NCBI GenBank assembly: GCA_001466705.2
Contig: LATX02000178.1
Coordinates: forward strand, 1-64,000
Reading direction: 5' to 3'
DNA from: Moniliophthora roreri
Lineage: Eukaryota > Basidiomycota > Agaricomycetes > Agaricales > Marasmiaceae
DNA length: 64,000 nucleotides
This document shows, piece after piece, positions 1 to 10,965 of the stretch; position 1 is the stretch's first letter, and each line of letters begins with the position of its first letter. Under the pieces are notes generated by a model. It worked only from the letters and a program-made list of their open reading frames with translations. It did not search any database and had not been told where the DNA came from. The position numbers and the translations under genes are program-made.

Positions 1-2430
1 TCAACTTGATCAGAGTTGCCACACTTAGAATTCCAACAAAACTCTTAGCTAGGTTGATTTTCTCTTATTGAAGCAATCTCTTTCAAAGTGTTCACCTCTA
101 GAGGAGTATATATGGGTTTTAAAAAGGGTTTATATCACAAACCACACACAAAACACAAAGAACATAGTGCACAAAGCACAAACACAAGAGCTACAGTCCC
201 ATACAAAGACTCAATAGCCAATATAGTCTGACCCTATGGAGTTCAAGACTTCTTCAAGACAACTACAGCACACAGTGTACTAGAAAAGGTCTTAGACCAA
301 TTTCTACAAAGAGCTCAGTGCAGGCACACCCCTTGCTAAGACTCTAAGTGTGTCACAACCTGATACACACACAGGCCATACTCCAAGTGCCCAAGGCTCC
401 TTCTTGGTGTAAAGTCTCTCTTAGAAAAGTGCTACAACACACTCAAGATGTTACTCTTATCTCTTACAATGCAAGTTCGTTATCAGATGTCTATCTCTCT
501 GGAGTCACTCAGAACCAATCTCCAGGGCCTGAAGTGAGAAAGCAAAACTGGAATGGCACACAAAATTTATACACCAAACAAACTCATCATGTATTCACAC
601 TCAGAGGGGACAGAGTTACTTGAGTATACATGAATATCTAGCTGTCCTTATATACGGTCTATGGAATATATCTACAGAAAAATATAAATATTGTCTGATA
701 AATCAGGAAATAATAAACGAGTGACTGAGATGCTAAAAGAGGGAATATTTGGATGTCATGGAGTCTGGCCACTAGGGTATCTATGTCTCCAGGTGTTCTG
801 GACTCTATAATTTGTATTTTCTCTTTTCTAAGTCAGATATCTATGAGCAGATGGTTGTATCCATCCCATTTCTCTACAGCATTTTCCTTTCTAGCATCCA
901 CACATCAGCAGAAGCCTAGATGCCAAAGTTTCCAAGGTCAGAACATGCTGTTACTGTCCCTATCTCCTTTGACAATGCACACTTAGTCTTAGTTAGGACT
1001 TCTTATGCATTAGATATTCTTCATATGTCTTGTTGTATCTGTCTGTAGGTAGTGGATATCCTTTGGAAGTGATTTCCTTCTTTCCAAGATGGATTTGTAC
1101 CTAGTTAGTTTATTTCATATTGTTTCACTGCCTTCAAACTCTTTATTAAGAGATTGCCTGCTTTGACTTTGACTCATATATTGACTTTGAAGGAGAATTG
1201 TTCTTTGATCATTCCTGTTCTAAGTCATCTTTCTGTTTTGATGTCTCCTCTAAGTACCACTGTACTGTTTGACTGCATGTTGCACTTTGCAGATGTCATA
1301 GAAAGTTAAAATAGAAATTAAAATCCCATTGATAGCACTTGGTTAACTAGCCAATGTGTTCATTGGGTTCTCTACAGGTTTTGGGAGTGATTCACTTTNT
1401 CCCCTTATATACTCTACAAAATAAATAATCTAATATATCTGTCATACATACAAGTAAAACTGAGTCAGGTGCTAAATATTATATAAACTAAGCTGTGTTT
1501 GGTAATTTCTCTGTCACAGTGTCCGATTATAGTCAGGCTTCATAGCCATAAACTCTTTTATTCTTTTTCTATAATGATTGTGCAATCTCCTGACACTAGT
1601 ACCTCTGTACTGTTTGACTGCAGGTTGCACTTTGTAGATGTCATAGAAAGTTAAAATAGAAATTAAAATCCCATTGATAGCACTTGGTTAACTAGCCAAT
1701 GTGTTCATTGGGTTCTCTACAGGTTTTGGGAGTGATTCACTTTGGATCTGATACATAGATAAGTCAGAAAGTACAGCTTAGACACCTCTGTATAGCGTAT
1801 CATATAGCTCTTCATACTTTCTAAGGTACCACAGCTTCTCTAAGGCAATGACTAGCAGACTGGGCTCACTCTAGTTCTTATTACCTGTTATCTCGTGTCA
1901 TATTAAAGTGTTCCAATTCAGAAATAGTGTAAAATGAATAAAAGTGGGTCTTTTCTAGGTTTGACATATTATCGTTGTCTCAGATGGCAATAACAACTTT
2001 TTGAAGTCACAGCAAACATATATACTACATACAAGGTGTTCTTTTTATGCTATCAATACAAAGGAAATACACCCAGAATACTACTATATATTTGCTTCCA
2101 GACAACACTCAGAAAATTCTATTAGTTTCAAGTTGTCATCACATATTGAAAACAGCAAGCATACTCTGGATTTTAATTTCCAGAAGAGTCTATGTTTTTT
2201 TATTATTTTATGATAATGAAATTATAGAATTATCCTTTAATTTTCTAATTACAAATATACTAAATTTTCTGCCTTATAAAATAGTGAGAAAACATTTAGA
2301 AAATAAATATAAGATTTTGAATTTTATATCAAAGGAAACATGTTAAATACAAAAGGAAAACTATATGAAAATTATCTAAAAACTGCTTTAAAATATAGTG
2401 TTTTCACATGATTTTCCTACTATTTTCCTA
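1..2430. other. AT-rich gene-free region, probably decayed repeats
   Basis: No reading frame here looks like a conserved protein; the longest open frames are 70-99 codons and of biased composition. The stretch holds one clear direct duplication of about 143 bases (see the repeat entry) and one N at 1,399. Base composition is strongly AT-rich compared with the gene space after 10 kb. I looked for LTR ends, transposase motifs and gag/pol motifs on both strands and found none I could defend. It is most likely old transposon debris next to the fold-back element. Confidence 0.5.
1257..1743 (+). repeat. Direct repeat of about 143 bp split by an N
   Basis: Bases 1,257-1,398 and 1,601-1,743 are nearly identical (for example both contain 'gatagcacttggttaactag' and end 'gagtgattcacttt'). 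The first copy ends exactly at the single N at 1,399. The pattern is what an assembler leaves when two overlapping contig ends are joined without merging. A genuine short duplication is also possible. Confidence 0.8.
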
Positions 2431-3189
2431 CACTGGGTGCAGGAAAGCATAAGTTGAGGTAACTTATGTAATGTCTATACTTTAGTTACAACTAGAGATT
2501 TTAAAATAACTCAAATTAATTATTCAATAGATATGTTATATATTGAAAAGCATAATCTGAAAAGTATCTATTAAATACCTGCTATAAATTATGCTTTGCT
2601 TATACTGTAGATTATAGTATAGATATGCTATATATTTATGCTACAAAGCAGAACAGATATATAGCATAAGCATCAGATACAAAAACTCAGTTATGCAGCA
2701 TATATGCAATGTGATTTTAAAGCATAAAGGAATAATATATTCTGTGTGGTAATAGCTATTACACACTACATCTAAAAACAAGATGTGCATACTCAATATA
2801 GCATAACTATTACAAAAGTTGAAGTTGACTTATGCTATAGTTGTGCAATACTGTAGCATTTCAAGCAGTTTGAATGCAGATGTGACTAGTGACCAGATGT
2901 CTGAAATTTGGGTTTTGGCTGATGGATAAGTAACCTGTGACATGTTTAAATGTGTATGAGAATGGTTTGCCTGACATTGAGCTTTAAGGTATTCAATAGT
3001 CTCTTAAATCTTTTGCTTTGAGATTGCAAGTTAGTACAGTTGAGATGTTATTTTTGAGTTTCTCAGCTAATTTTTTGAATTCAACCTATCACTTTGTGAC
3101 CAGTGACCAACATGACATTTCAAGCAAACAGAAGTGCCCTGTAATCTATAATGTTCAAAGTGCTTGAAATGTTACAGTACATAAAGATG

Positions 3190-6100
3190 GAGAAAGTTAG
3201 AATATAAAGGCTGCAGAGGCAAGAGACCCTTAATCAAGAGAGCATAAGGTAAAGAGTCTTCAATCAAAGGATGCTAGGTAAGGAATATCAAGGCAAAGAT
3301 GAACATAAAGAATCCTTAATAGAAGAATATGAAGGCAAAGGCAGAGAATTGTTAATTGAGGGAGCATAAGGTGAAAAATGCTCATTTGAAGTATGCTAAG
3401 GCAAAGGTAAAAGTGAAGAATTCTTAATAGAAGGATACAAAGATGAACAATCCTCAAGTAGAGCATGCTAAAGTAAAAGTAAAGTATGCTAAGGCAAAGA
3501 TAAAGGTTAAGAATCCTTGATGTAAGGATATGAGGTAAAGGTAAAGGATATTTAGTTGAAGGAGCATAAGTTGAAGAATCCTTAATTGAAGGATGCTAAG
3601 GTGAAGTATGCTAAGGCAAAGATACAGGTGAAGAATCCTCAATGTAAGGCTAAGATAAGAATAAAGGATATTTAGTTGAAGGAGCACAAGTTGAAGAATC
3701 TTTAATTGAAGGACACTAAGGTAAAGGTGAAGAATCTTCAATGTAAAGATATGAAGGTAAAGAATCCTCAAGTGAAGAATGCTAAGGTAAAGGTAAAGTA
3801 TGCCAAGGCAGGAGTAAAGGTGAAGGGTTCTCAACTGAAGGATGCTAAGATAAAGATAAAGAGTTTTTAAAAAGTAGAGGATCCTCAATAGAAGGGTGCA
3901 AAGGCAAAAAATTCTTAATGGAAGAATATGAAGACAACAGCAGAGAATTTCTGATTGAAGGGGCATAAGGTAAAAAGTGCTTATTTAAAGGATATGACAG
4001 CAAAGGCAAAGGTAAAGGTAAAGGATCCTCAATTAAAAAATATAAAGGTAAAGGTGCAGAGTTCTCTTTACCTTAGTATCCTTCAATTGAGAATTCTTTA
4101 CCTTATGCTTCTTTGAATTTTACCTTTACTTTAGCATCCTTCATTTGAGAGGATCATTTACCTTTACATTCTTATGTTGGGGATTCTTCATCTTCACTTT
4201 TGCCTTACTATACTTCACTTTTACCTTGGCATCCTTCAATTGAGAATTCTTCACCTTATACTCCTTCAGCTAAAGATCTGTTACCTTTACTTTAGCATCC
4301 TTCAATTGAGAATCTCTTTACCTTCAACCTTACCTTAGCATCTTTCAACCTTATGCTCCTTCAACTAAATATCCTTTGCCTTTACCTTCACATCCTTATA
4401 CTGAGGATTCTTTGCCTTTATCTTTGCCTTAGCATACTTTACTTTTACCTTAGCATCTTTCAATTAAGGATTCTTCAACTTATACTCCTTCAACTATATA
4501 TTCTTTACCTTTACCTTAGCATTCTTCACTTGAGGATCCTTTACCTTCATATCTTTACATTGAAGATTCTTCACCTTCACCTTTACCTTAGTGTCCTTTA
4601 ATCAAGGATTCTTCAACTTGTGCTCCTTCAACTAAATATCCTTTACCCTTACCTTAGCATTCCTACATTGAGGATTCTTCACCTTTATCTTTGCCTTAGC
4701 ATCCTTTAATTAAGGATTCTTCAACTTACACTCCTTCAACTAAAATATCCTTTACCTTTACCTCATATCCTTACATTAAGGATTCTTTGCCTTTATCTTC
4801 ACCTTAGCATACTTCACCTTTACTTTAGCATGCTCTACTTGAGAATTGTTCACCTTTGTATCTTTCTATGAAGAATTTCTTGCCTTTGCATCCNATGCTA
4901 AGGCAAAGGTAAAGGTGAAGAATTCTTAATAGAAGGATGCAAAGGCAAGAAATTCTTCATAGAAAGATACAAAGGTGAACAATTCTCAAGTAGAGCATGC
5001 TAAAGTAAAGGTGAAGTATGCTAAGGTGAAGATAAAGGCAAAGAATCCTTAATGTAAGGATATGAGGTAAAGGTAAAGGATATTTTAGTTGAAGGAGTGT
5101 AAGTTGAAGAATCCTTAATTAAAGGATGCTAAGAAGATAAAGGCAAAGAATCCCTAGTATAAGGATGTGAAGGTAAAGGCAAAGGATATTTAGTTGAAGG
5201 AGCATAAGGTGAAGAATCCTTAAGTGAAGGATGCTAAAGTAAAGAATGTTTAGTTGAAGGAGCATAGAGTGAAGAATCCTTAATTGAAGAATGCTAAAAT
5301 AAAGAATGTTTAGTTAAAGGAGCATAAGATGAACAATCCTTAATTGAAAGATGCTAAGGTAAGGTTGAAGGTAAAGAGATTCTCAATTGAAGGATGCCAA
5401 AGTAAAAGTGAAGTATGTTAAGGCAAAGGTGAAGATGAAGAATCCCCAATGTAAGAATGTAAAGGTAAGTGATCTTCAAGTGAAGGATGCTAAAGTAAAG
5501 GTAAAATTTAAAGAAGCATAAGGTAAAGAATTCTCAATTGAAGAATACTAAGGTAAAGAGAACTCTGCACCTTTACCTTTGCCTTTGCCATCATATCCTT
5601 TAAACAAGCACTTTTTACCTCATGCCCCTTCAATTAGAAATTCTCTGCTGTTGCCTTCATATTCTTCCATTAAGAATTACTTACCTTAACACCTTTCTAT
5701 TAAGAATTTTTTGCCTTTGCATCCTTCTATTGAGGATCTCCTACTTTTTAAAAACTTTTTATCTTTATCTTAGCATCCTTCAGTTGAGAACCCTTCACCT
5801 TCATACCTTTGAGTTGAAAATTCTTCACCTTTACCCTTGTCTTGGCATACTTTATCTTTACCTTTATATCTTTATATTGAAGATTCTTCACCTTCACCTT
5901 TATACTTGGCATACTTCACCTTTACCTTAGCATCCTTTAATTAAGGATTCTTCAACTTACACTCCTTCAACTAAAATATCCTTTACCTTTACCTCATATC
6001 CTTACATTAAGGATTCTTTGCCTTTATCTTCACCTTAGCATACTTCACCTTTACTTTAGCATGCTCTACTTGAGAATTGTTCACCTTTGTATCTTTCTAT

Positions 6101-6350
6101 GAAGAATTTCTTGCCTTTGCATCCTTCTATTAAGAATTCTTCACCTTTACCTTTGCCTTAGCATACTTCAAATGAGTATTTTTCACCTTATACTCCCTCA
6201 ATTAACCATTCTCTGCCTTTGCCTTCATATTCTTTTATTAAGGATTCTTTATATTCATCTTTGCCTTGATATTCCTTACCTAGCATCCTTTGATTGAGGA
6301 CTCTTTACCTTATGCTCTGGGTCTCTTGCCTCTGCAGCCTTTATATTCTA
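3190..6350. repeat. Low-complexity tandem array with strand switches (core of fold-back element)
   Basis: The array is built from short modules such as 'aaggtaaaggtgaagaatcc' and 'ttgaaggatgctaaggt', repeated imperfectly. The purine-rich strand is the + strand at about 3,190-4,060, the - strand at about 4,060-4,893, + again from 4,895 to about 5,560, and - to about 6,350. Each switch is a palindrome centre (near 4,065, 4,894 and 5,560). Open frames through it are leucine/isoleucine/tyrosine-rich translations of the repeat and are not genes. Confidence 0.85.
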
Positions 6351-6830
6351 ACTTTCTCCATCTTTATGTGCTGTAACATTTCAAGCACTTTGAACATTAT
6401 AGATTACAGGGCACTTCTGTTTGCTTGAAATGTCATGTTGGTCACTGGTCACAAAGTGATAGGTTGAATTTAGGGGATTAGCTGAGAAACCCAAAAATAA
6501 CATCTCAACTGTACTAACTTGCAATCTCAAGGCAAAAGATTTAAAAGACTATTGAATACCTTAAAGCTCAATGTCAGGCAAACCATTCTCATACATGTTT
6601 AAACACATCACAGGTCACTTATCTATCAGCCAAAACTCAAATTTCAGACATCTGGTCACTAGTCACATCTGCATTCAAACTGCTTGAAATGCTACAGTAT
6701 TGCACAACTATAGTATAAGTCAACTTCAACTTTTGTGATAGTTATGCTATATTGAGTATGCACACCTTGTTTTTAGATGTAGTGTGTAATAACTGTTACC
6801 ACACAGAATATATTATTCCTTTATACTCTA

Positions 6831-8199
6831 CAGTCATTTGCAAAAAAGTTTGCACTCTGCAACACATGTGTTTTGTTTACATAAATAAAAAAATAAAAAA
6901 ATGCAATAGTCATGTTCTCTACATCTCTTGACTCTCTACCACCATCATGGGCCATAGATCAAAGAAATATGCTGGTTCATAACAAGTATAATATTTATTT
7001 GTATCATATTCTGTAGTTAGAAAACATAGCCCACATGTCTAATGTATCCTTGTGCATTCTGTGGTGTAATAACTTCAGTTGTTACCACATACATGTCATA
7101 AAGTAGCCCTGCATCTGCATGAATATCAAGAAAAATGGCATTGTTCCATCTAATGAAGTGCTTGATCTTGGAGAAGGCCTCTTCAATTGGGTTGTAGTCT
7201 GGTGAGTATGGGGAAAGGAACTCAATGCAGACACCTGAAAGGGGGTCAGAGAAAGCTATTGAAGAATATTGGTATGGTGCATGTAACCATATTCATTTGC
7301 CAACTCAAGAATTCTCTCTCTATAGTGTATGCAAGCATTATCAAGTATAATGACACTGAGTGAACCAGGGAAAGGCAAAGTCATTGGAAGCTGCTGGCAC
7401 TTTAGGTATACCAAAGACTGGAATTACAAGTACCACTCACCACATCATGCTCAAACCATTCCAGAAAAGTTTCCCTCTTCAATGACCCTTCCACAGCTCT
7501 AGACGAGATTATTCTATCAACTGTAAGCAGCCCAACAGCAGTGACCTGACATCTATGAACAAACTTCTGCTTCTTCTCTGCCCATTTGCCTTTCTTGAAC
7601 CTCCCAAACTGACAAGCTGGGGTTTTATCATTCTTGAATGTCTTATCAATGAAACCAAGTTGATGTGCACAATATCCAGCCATCTTTCAAGCAAAGTCAT
7701 TTCAAAGGGGTTTATTATGTTCAAGAGCAATAGCTTTCAGTCTTTTGCAGAACATGCCAGCTTTCTCCAGTGCTCAGTGAATGGTCATAAAGTAAACAGA
7801 TATGAATTGATTATGACATGTCAGTTTGAGGAAACTCACTGAGGAAACAGTCAGAGTGATAATAGATGAGCTTGAGTAGATAGCCAATGTCTTCTTTCAG
7901 AAGAGGTCAATGCCCTTGCTTGGCATGGTTCTGCTTCTCCACATAGCCCAGGCCAGTCTTGCACCATAGCTTCTGCATTCTAAAAAATGACCTTTGAGAT
8001 CTTGAGTCCTTCACATATCTGCTTGATTGAGAGTATGCCTTGTAACAATAGTCTAATAGCAGCATATTTGATTGCCAAAGGGATACAAGCACCAGGCATG
8101 GCTGGGAAGTAGCAAGGAGAGAGCTGAGAGTAATTATTTATTTATTTATGTAAACAAAAGGCACACACAGCAGAATGCAAACTTTTTTGCAAACAGCTG
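6831..8199 (-). mobile_element. Tc1/mariner-type DNA transposon, nested
   Basis: Terminal inverted repeats of about 30 bp or more (CAGTCATTTGCAAAAAAGTT at the left; its counterpart ends GCAAACAGCTG at the right) are flanked by a TA on each side (6,829-6,830 and 8,200-8,201). The surrounding fold-back arm is split exactly at a TA; the left arm at about 2,715 shows the uninterrupted sequence. The element is 1,369 bp, the usual size for Tc1/mariner, and holds one transposase relic on the minus strand. Confidence 0.93.
7017..8099 (-). pseudogene. Tc1/mariner transposase, decayed
   Basis: Minus-strand DDE transposase. The N-terminal helix-turn-helix region starts near 8,099 and breaks by frameshift and stops. 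The catalytic part is recognisable: 'LGFIDKTFKNDKTP' (first Asp) with 'GRFKKGKWA' after it, then in other frames 'VIILDNACIHY' (second Asp) and 'SPYSPDYNPIEEAFSKIK' (third acidic residue). Several frameshifts and stop codons between 7,300 and 8,050 mean it cannot be translated whole. The usual family protein is about 330-350 residues, which fits the span. Confidence 0.9.
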
Positions 8200-8336
8200 T
8201 AAAATCACATTGCATACATGTTGCATAACTTGAGTTTTTGTATCTAATGCTTATGCTATATATCTGTTCTGCTTTGTAGCATATCTATATAGCATAAGCA
8301 AAGCATAATTTATAGCAGATATTCAATAGATACTTT

Positions 8337-8973
8337 TAGTGATGTTGCAGGCTGGGCTCAAGCCCTGATACCCAGCCTGACTGAGCCCAGGGCTCATGGT
8401 ACCCAACCCAGCCCTATGGAGGGCTTTGCAGGGCTGAAGGCCCAGGCTCACATCTCAGAAAGCCCAAGCCCTGGGCTTGAGCCTGGGCTTGTCAGTATAT
8501 GCGCCACCCATGAAGAAGTGCAGAATTTTTGGCACTAACCATGGCTATGACATCTGAGATTCCGTCTTGGAAGATGTAGTGCATGTGACTCCAATTTTCT
8601 GGTTGAAACTCTGGATAAGACCTGTTTTGGAAGGTTCCTATGCATAGGTATTTTCTTTCGGTTACTTCACACAATGCCTTTGATGCATAGGAAATCCACT
8701 CAAACAACTAGTAATGTTGCATTAACTGCTTATACAAGTTAAATGATGGATATTTAACTCTTACAGGATCTCATTTATGCATCCTGAGCCAATCAAACCA
8801 CCCTGACGTGCAAATTGATTTCTAGTTAGCAAGCCCAGGCTGAGCCCAAGCCCTGCCTAAGGCTTGGGCTTTACAGGGCTCAGGGCTCGGGCTCAATGTT
8901 CGACAAGCCCAAGCCCTCTGGAGCCCTGCTCTGCTCCAGGGTATTGAGCCCAGCCCAGCCTGCAACATCACTA
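8337..8973. mobile_element. hAT-like non-autonomous element (MITE)
   Basis: Ends are TAGTGATGTTGCAGGCTGGG and its inverted copy, at least 22 bp perfect. An 8-bp target duplication 'gatacttt' flanks it (8,329-8,336 and 8,974-8,981). TAGTG-type ends with 8-bp duplications are the hallmark of hAT elements. The 637-bp body is GC-rich near the ends, full of 'gggctc/gagccc' motifs, and holds no transposase. The left arm of the fold-back at about 2,565 shows the empty site. Confidence 0.92.
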
Positions 8974-9030
8974 GATACTTTTCAGATTATGCTTTTCAAT
9001 ATACAATATATCTATTGAATAATTAATTTA

Positions 9031-9501
9031 CAGCTGTTGTAAGAATTGTAGAATAGATTTCATTTTTTGTCGCTCAGCGCTTTTGTTGACAGTAAACAAC
9101 AATTAACCCAAATTAGAAAGGGATGCTGTAAGGCCCCCACCACATCACCTGAACTCGGAACGGATACCCACACGAGCAGGTTCCATCTCATCATATCCTG
9201 CTGCATTTAGAACATGTTTCTTGAGCTTTGATACTATTGGCTGGCTAACACCAAGAACTCTGGCAGCTGTGCTTTGACTGGTTCTTAGAGAGAGGGCAAA
9301 TATCTCACATTTGAAGGCTGGATGAATGTAATGATAGTTGCCCATGGTTGCACGGCCCAGGCTACTTGGGCGATGTGTGACATGTGATGCAGTGGGAGCC
9401 TTACAGCATCTCTTTCTAATTTGGGCTAATTGTTGTTTACTGTCAACAAAAGTGCTGAGCAACAAAAAATGAGATCTATTCTACAATTCTTACAATGGCT
9501 G
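9031..9501 (-). mobile_element. Deleted Tc1/mariner derivative with about 100-bp inverted repeats
   Basis: Inverted repeats of about 100 bp (9,031-9,132 and 9,400-9,501) begin CAGCTGTTGTAAGAATTGTA on the left and CAGCCATTGTAAGAATTGTA on the right (reverse complement). TA lies on both sides (9,029-9,030 and 9,502-9,503). At 471 bp it is an internal deletion product: only the N-terminal part of a transposase frame remains. Its repeats differ from the 6,831 element, so it belongs to another family. Confidence 0.9.
9145..9465 (-). pseudogene. Transposase N-terminal HTH fragment
   Basis: An open frame of 106 codons inside the deleted Tc1/mariner derivative. Residues about 48-86 form a helix-turn-helix like those at the start of Tc1 transposases ('FKCEIFALSLRTSQSTAARV', then 'LGVSQPIVSKLKKHV'). 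The DDE catalytic domain is absent. The frame starts inside the right inverted repeat, so the beginning of the open frame is not necessarily its true start. It could at most bind DNA. Confidence 0.7.
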
Positions 9502-9503
9502 TA

Positions 9504-9894
9504 TGTTACGAACATGCTGACATCACGGACTACTTAGCTAGCATGTGATTGTACTATCTATTATTTTCTTCGTTGTTCCATTACCTTCTATTTATCTTAG
9601 TCAGATTTCTTTCACCTTCCATTACTTTCCAGAACGATTACTCAAGTTTATTCTCTCTAGTTCTCTTACCTTCTTTATCATTTGTCATCATGTATATTTG
9701 TAGTATTTAAGCAGTACCAACTAGGCCCAAGCTCTCCAGCTTGACCTGGTTAACAATAAACCTTGTACCAAGCAACGAACCTCTGAACTGCAGAGCAATC
9801 TGCACAAACTCAAACTTGAGCCTCTATTGACTTAGCAGAAGGTTTTACCTACTGTTGAGTTGGTTGTTGATGTTGCTGTGCAAGTAACGTAACA
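9504..9894. mobile_element. Solo LTR
   Basis: 391 bp beginning TGTTACGAAC and ending GTAACGTAACA, with the canonical TG...CA ends, flanked by the 5-bp target duplication 'ctgta' (9,499-9,503 and 9,895-9,899). It contains a TATA-like 'gtatttaagc' near 9,703 and an AATAAA near 9,770, as expected for LTR promoter and polyadenylation signals. No internal retrotransposon sequence remains, so it is the product of LTR-LTR recombination. It sits exactly on the end of the neighbouring Tc1 derivative. Confidence 0.92.
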
Positions 9895-10150
9895 CTGTAA
9901 GTTATTTTAAAATTCCTAGTTGTAACTAAAGCATAGACATTACATAAGTTACCTCAACTTATGCTTCTCTGCACCCAGTGTGGGGCGTTTTTTCGAGGCA
10001 GATCACCACTGGTGGAGCAGAGCCACCGACGGAAACTGACGCTTAGCGAGCGCCCTGGCCTCAGCTCGGGCTTTCGGAACTTTATGGCCGCTTTTGATAT
10101 CATGACTTACTCAGATAATAGATTCTGCTTCCTAACCGCTGATGCAAGGG

Positions 10151-10158
10151 TATATAAA
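10151..10158 (+). promoter_or_regulatory. TATA box of the DUF1348 gene
   Basis: TATATAAA lies 46 bases before the start codon at 10,197, in otherwise mixed-composition sequence. The fold-back element ends only about 170 bp upstream of it. Confidence 0.6.
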
Positions 10159-10196
10159 CGACTATCACTGTCCACTAGTAGCTTATTAATCCTCCA

Positions 10197-10822
10197 ATGG
10201 CCATGTCCCTCAAACCACCCTTCACCCTCGCCTCGGCAATCAGCAAGGTCAAGCTCGGACAAAACCTCTGGAATACCAAGGATCCTGCAAAAGTGGCATT
10301 AGCCTACACACCGAACACGATTTGGCGGAATAGGGATCAGTTTTTGACTGGGAGAGATGAAGTGAAGAAGTTTTTGGAGGACAAATGGAGGAAGGAGCAT
10401 CATTATGTGTCAGTCTGTCTTGCAGAGCTCATAGGTCCAGACGGCTGATAAACTCCAAGGTTGAGGAAGGAGCTCTTCACTTTCAACGAGAATAAGATCG
10501 CGGTCCAGGTGCTCAATGCGTCCTTTCCTCCTTCCTGTTGGTTGCTCATCTTGTACAACTTGGCAGTTCTTTTACGAATGGAACACCCAAGCTGATGCAA
10601 AGGGCCAATGGTTCCGGACTTATGGGTTAGAGGTCAGTCAACTTCGTTACCCCAATGCCATTTCTCAGCTAATGCTATTCAAAGGACTGGACATTTGACG
10701 AATCCGGTCTAATGCGCAAACGGATGATGAGTGGCAACGATGTGGCGATTTCTGAAGCAGAGCGATGGTTCAAGCCAGGTGTTGATATTGAGTCTGTCGT
10801 TATAACAGAGAAGCATCTGTAG
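10197..10822 (+). CDS. DUF1348 (NTF2/SnoaL-like fold) protein
   Basis: Four exons (10,197-10,408; 10,460-10,508; 10,567-10,632; 10,685-10,822) join in frame to a 154-residue protein, the full length of the DUF1348 family. Family signatures are '[20 protein letters not shown]' near residue 23, '[15 protein letters not shown]', 'FFYEWNT...WFRTYGLE' and '[20 protein letters not shown]'. Members are small single-domain proteins of the SnoaL/NTF2-like cone fold; their substrate is not known. Introns are 50-58 nt with GTCAGT or GTGCTC donors. It is the first gene after the transposon block, with a TATA box just upstream. Confidence 0.9.
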
Positions 10823-10965
10823 CTCTGCCAGCTGGGTACCCACAATACACTATCACGCCCTACCAAAATTTTTGCATATTGGCGGAGTTGAGTTTGAACT
10901 GGGCAAACTGACTTGTATTTGCATCACGCACCTAAATTCAAAACTCTTTCCCTTACCACCCCAGA

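Larger units (their letters stand above)
2431..9980. mobile_element. Giant fold-back (palindromic) transposon-like element with nested insertions
   Basis: The left end (2,431, CACTGGGTGCAG) and right end (9,980, CTGCACCCAGTG) are inverted copies. The inverted match continues inward for over 2 kb: the left arm 2,431-4,893 matches the reverse complement of the right arm once four later insertions are removed. The arms differ by scattered substitutions, so both are real DNA. A TA precedes the left end and TG follows the right end, which could be a mutated TA target duplication and would suit a Tc1/mariner/pogo-type mobilising system; this is inference. No transposase of its own is visible. The outer arm parts are AT-rich and the core (about 3,190-6,350) is a purine/pyrimidine-biased tandem array. 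Confidence 0.75.

Noticed and set aside
348..623. 91-codon frame in the AT-rich start of the window
   Set aside because: No conserved motif, no splice or start context, and surrounding sequence looks like decayed repeats.
3260..5930. Long Leu/Ile/Tyr-rich open frames (for example 3,454-3,966 minus and 5,622-5,930 plus)
   Set aside because: They are translations of the tandem purine/pyrimidine array; the same peptide repeats appear on both strands because the array is palindromic. No domain, no start context.
3190..6350. CRISPR-like or satellite/centromere array
   Set aside because: Units are imperfect, not separated by unique spacers, and occur in both orientations inside an element with transposon-like ends; CRISPR does not occur in fungal nuclear genomes.
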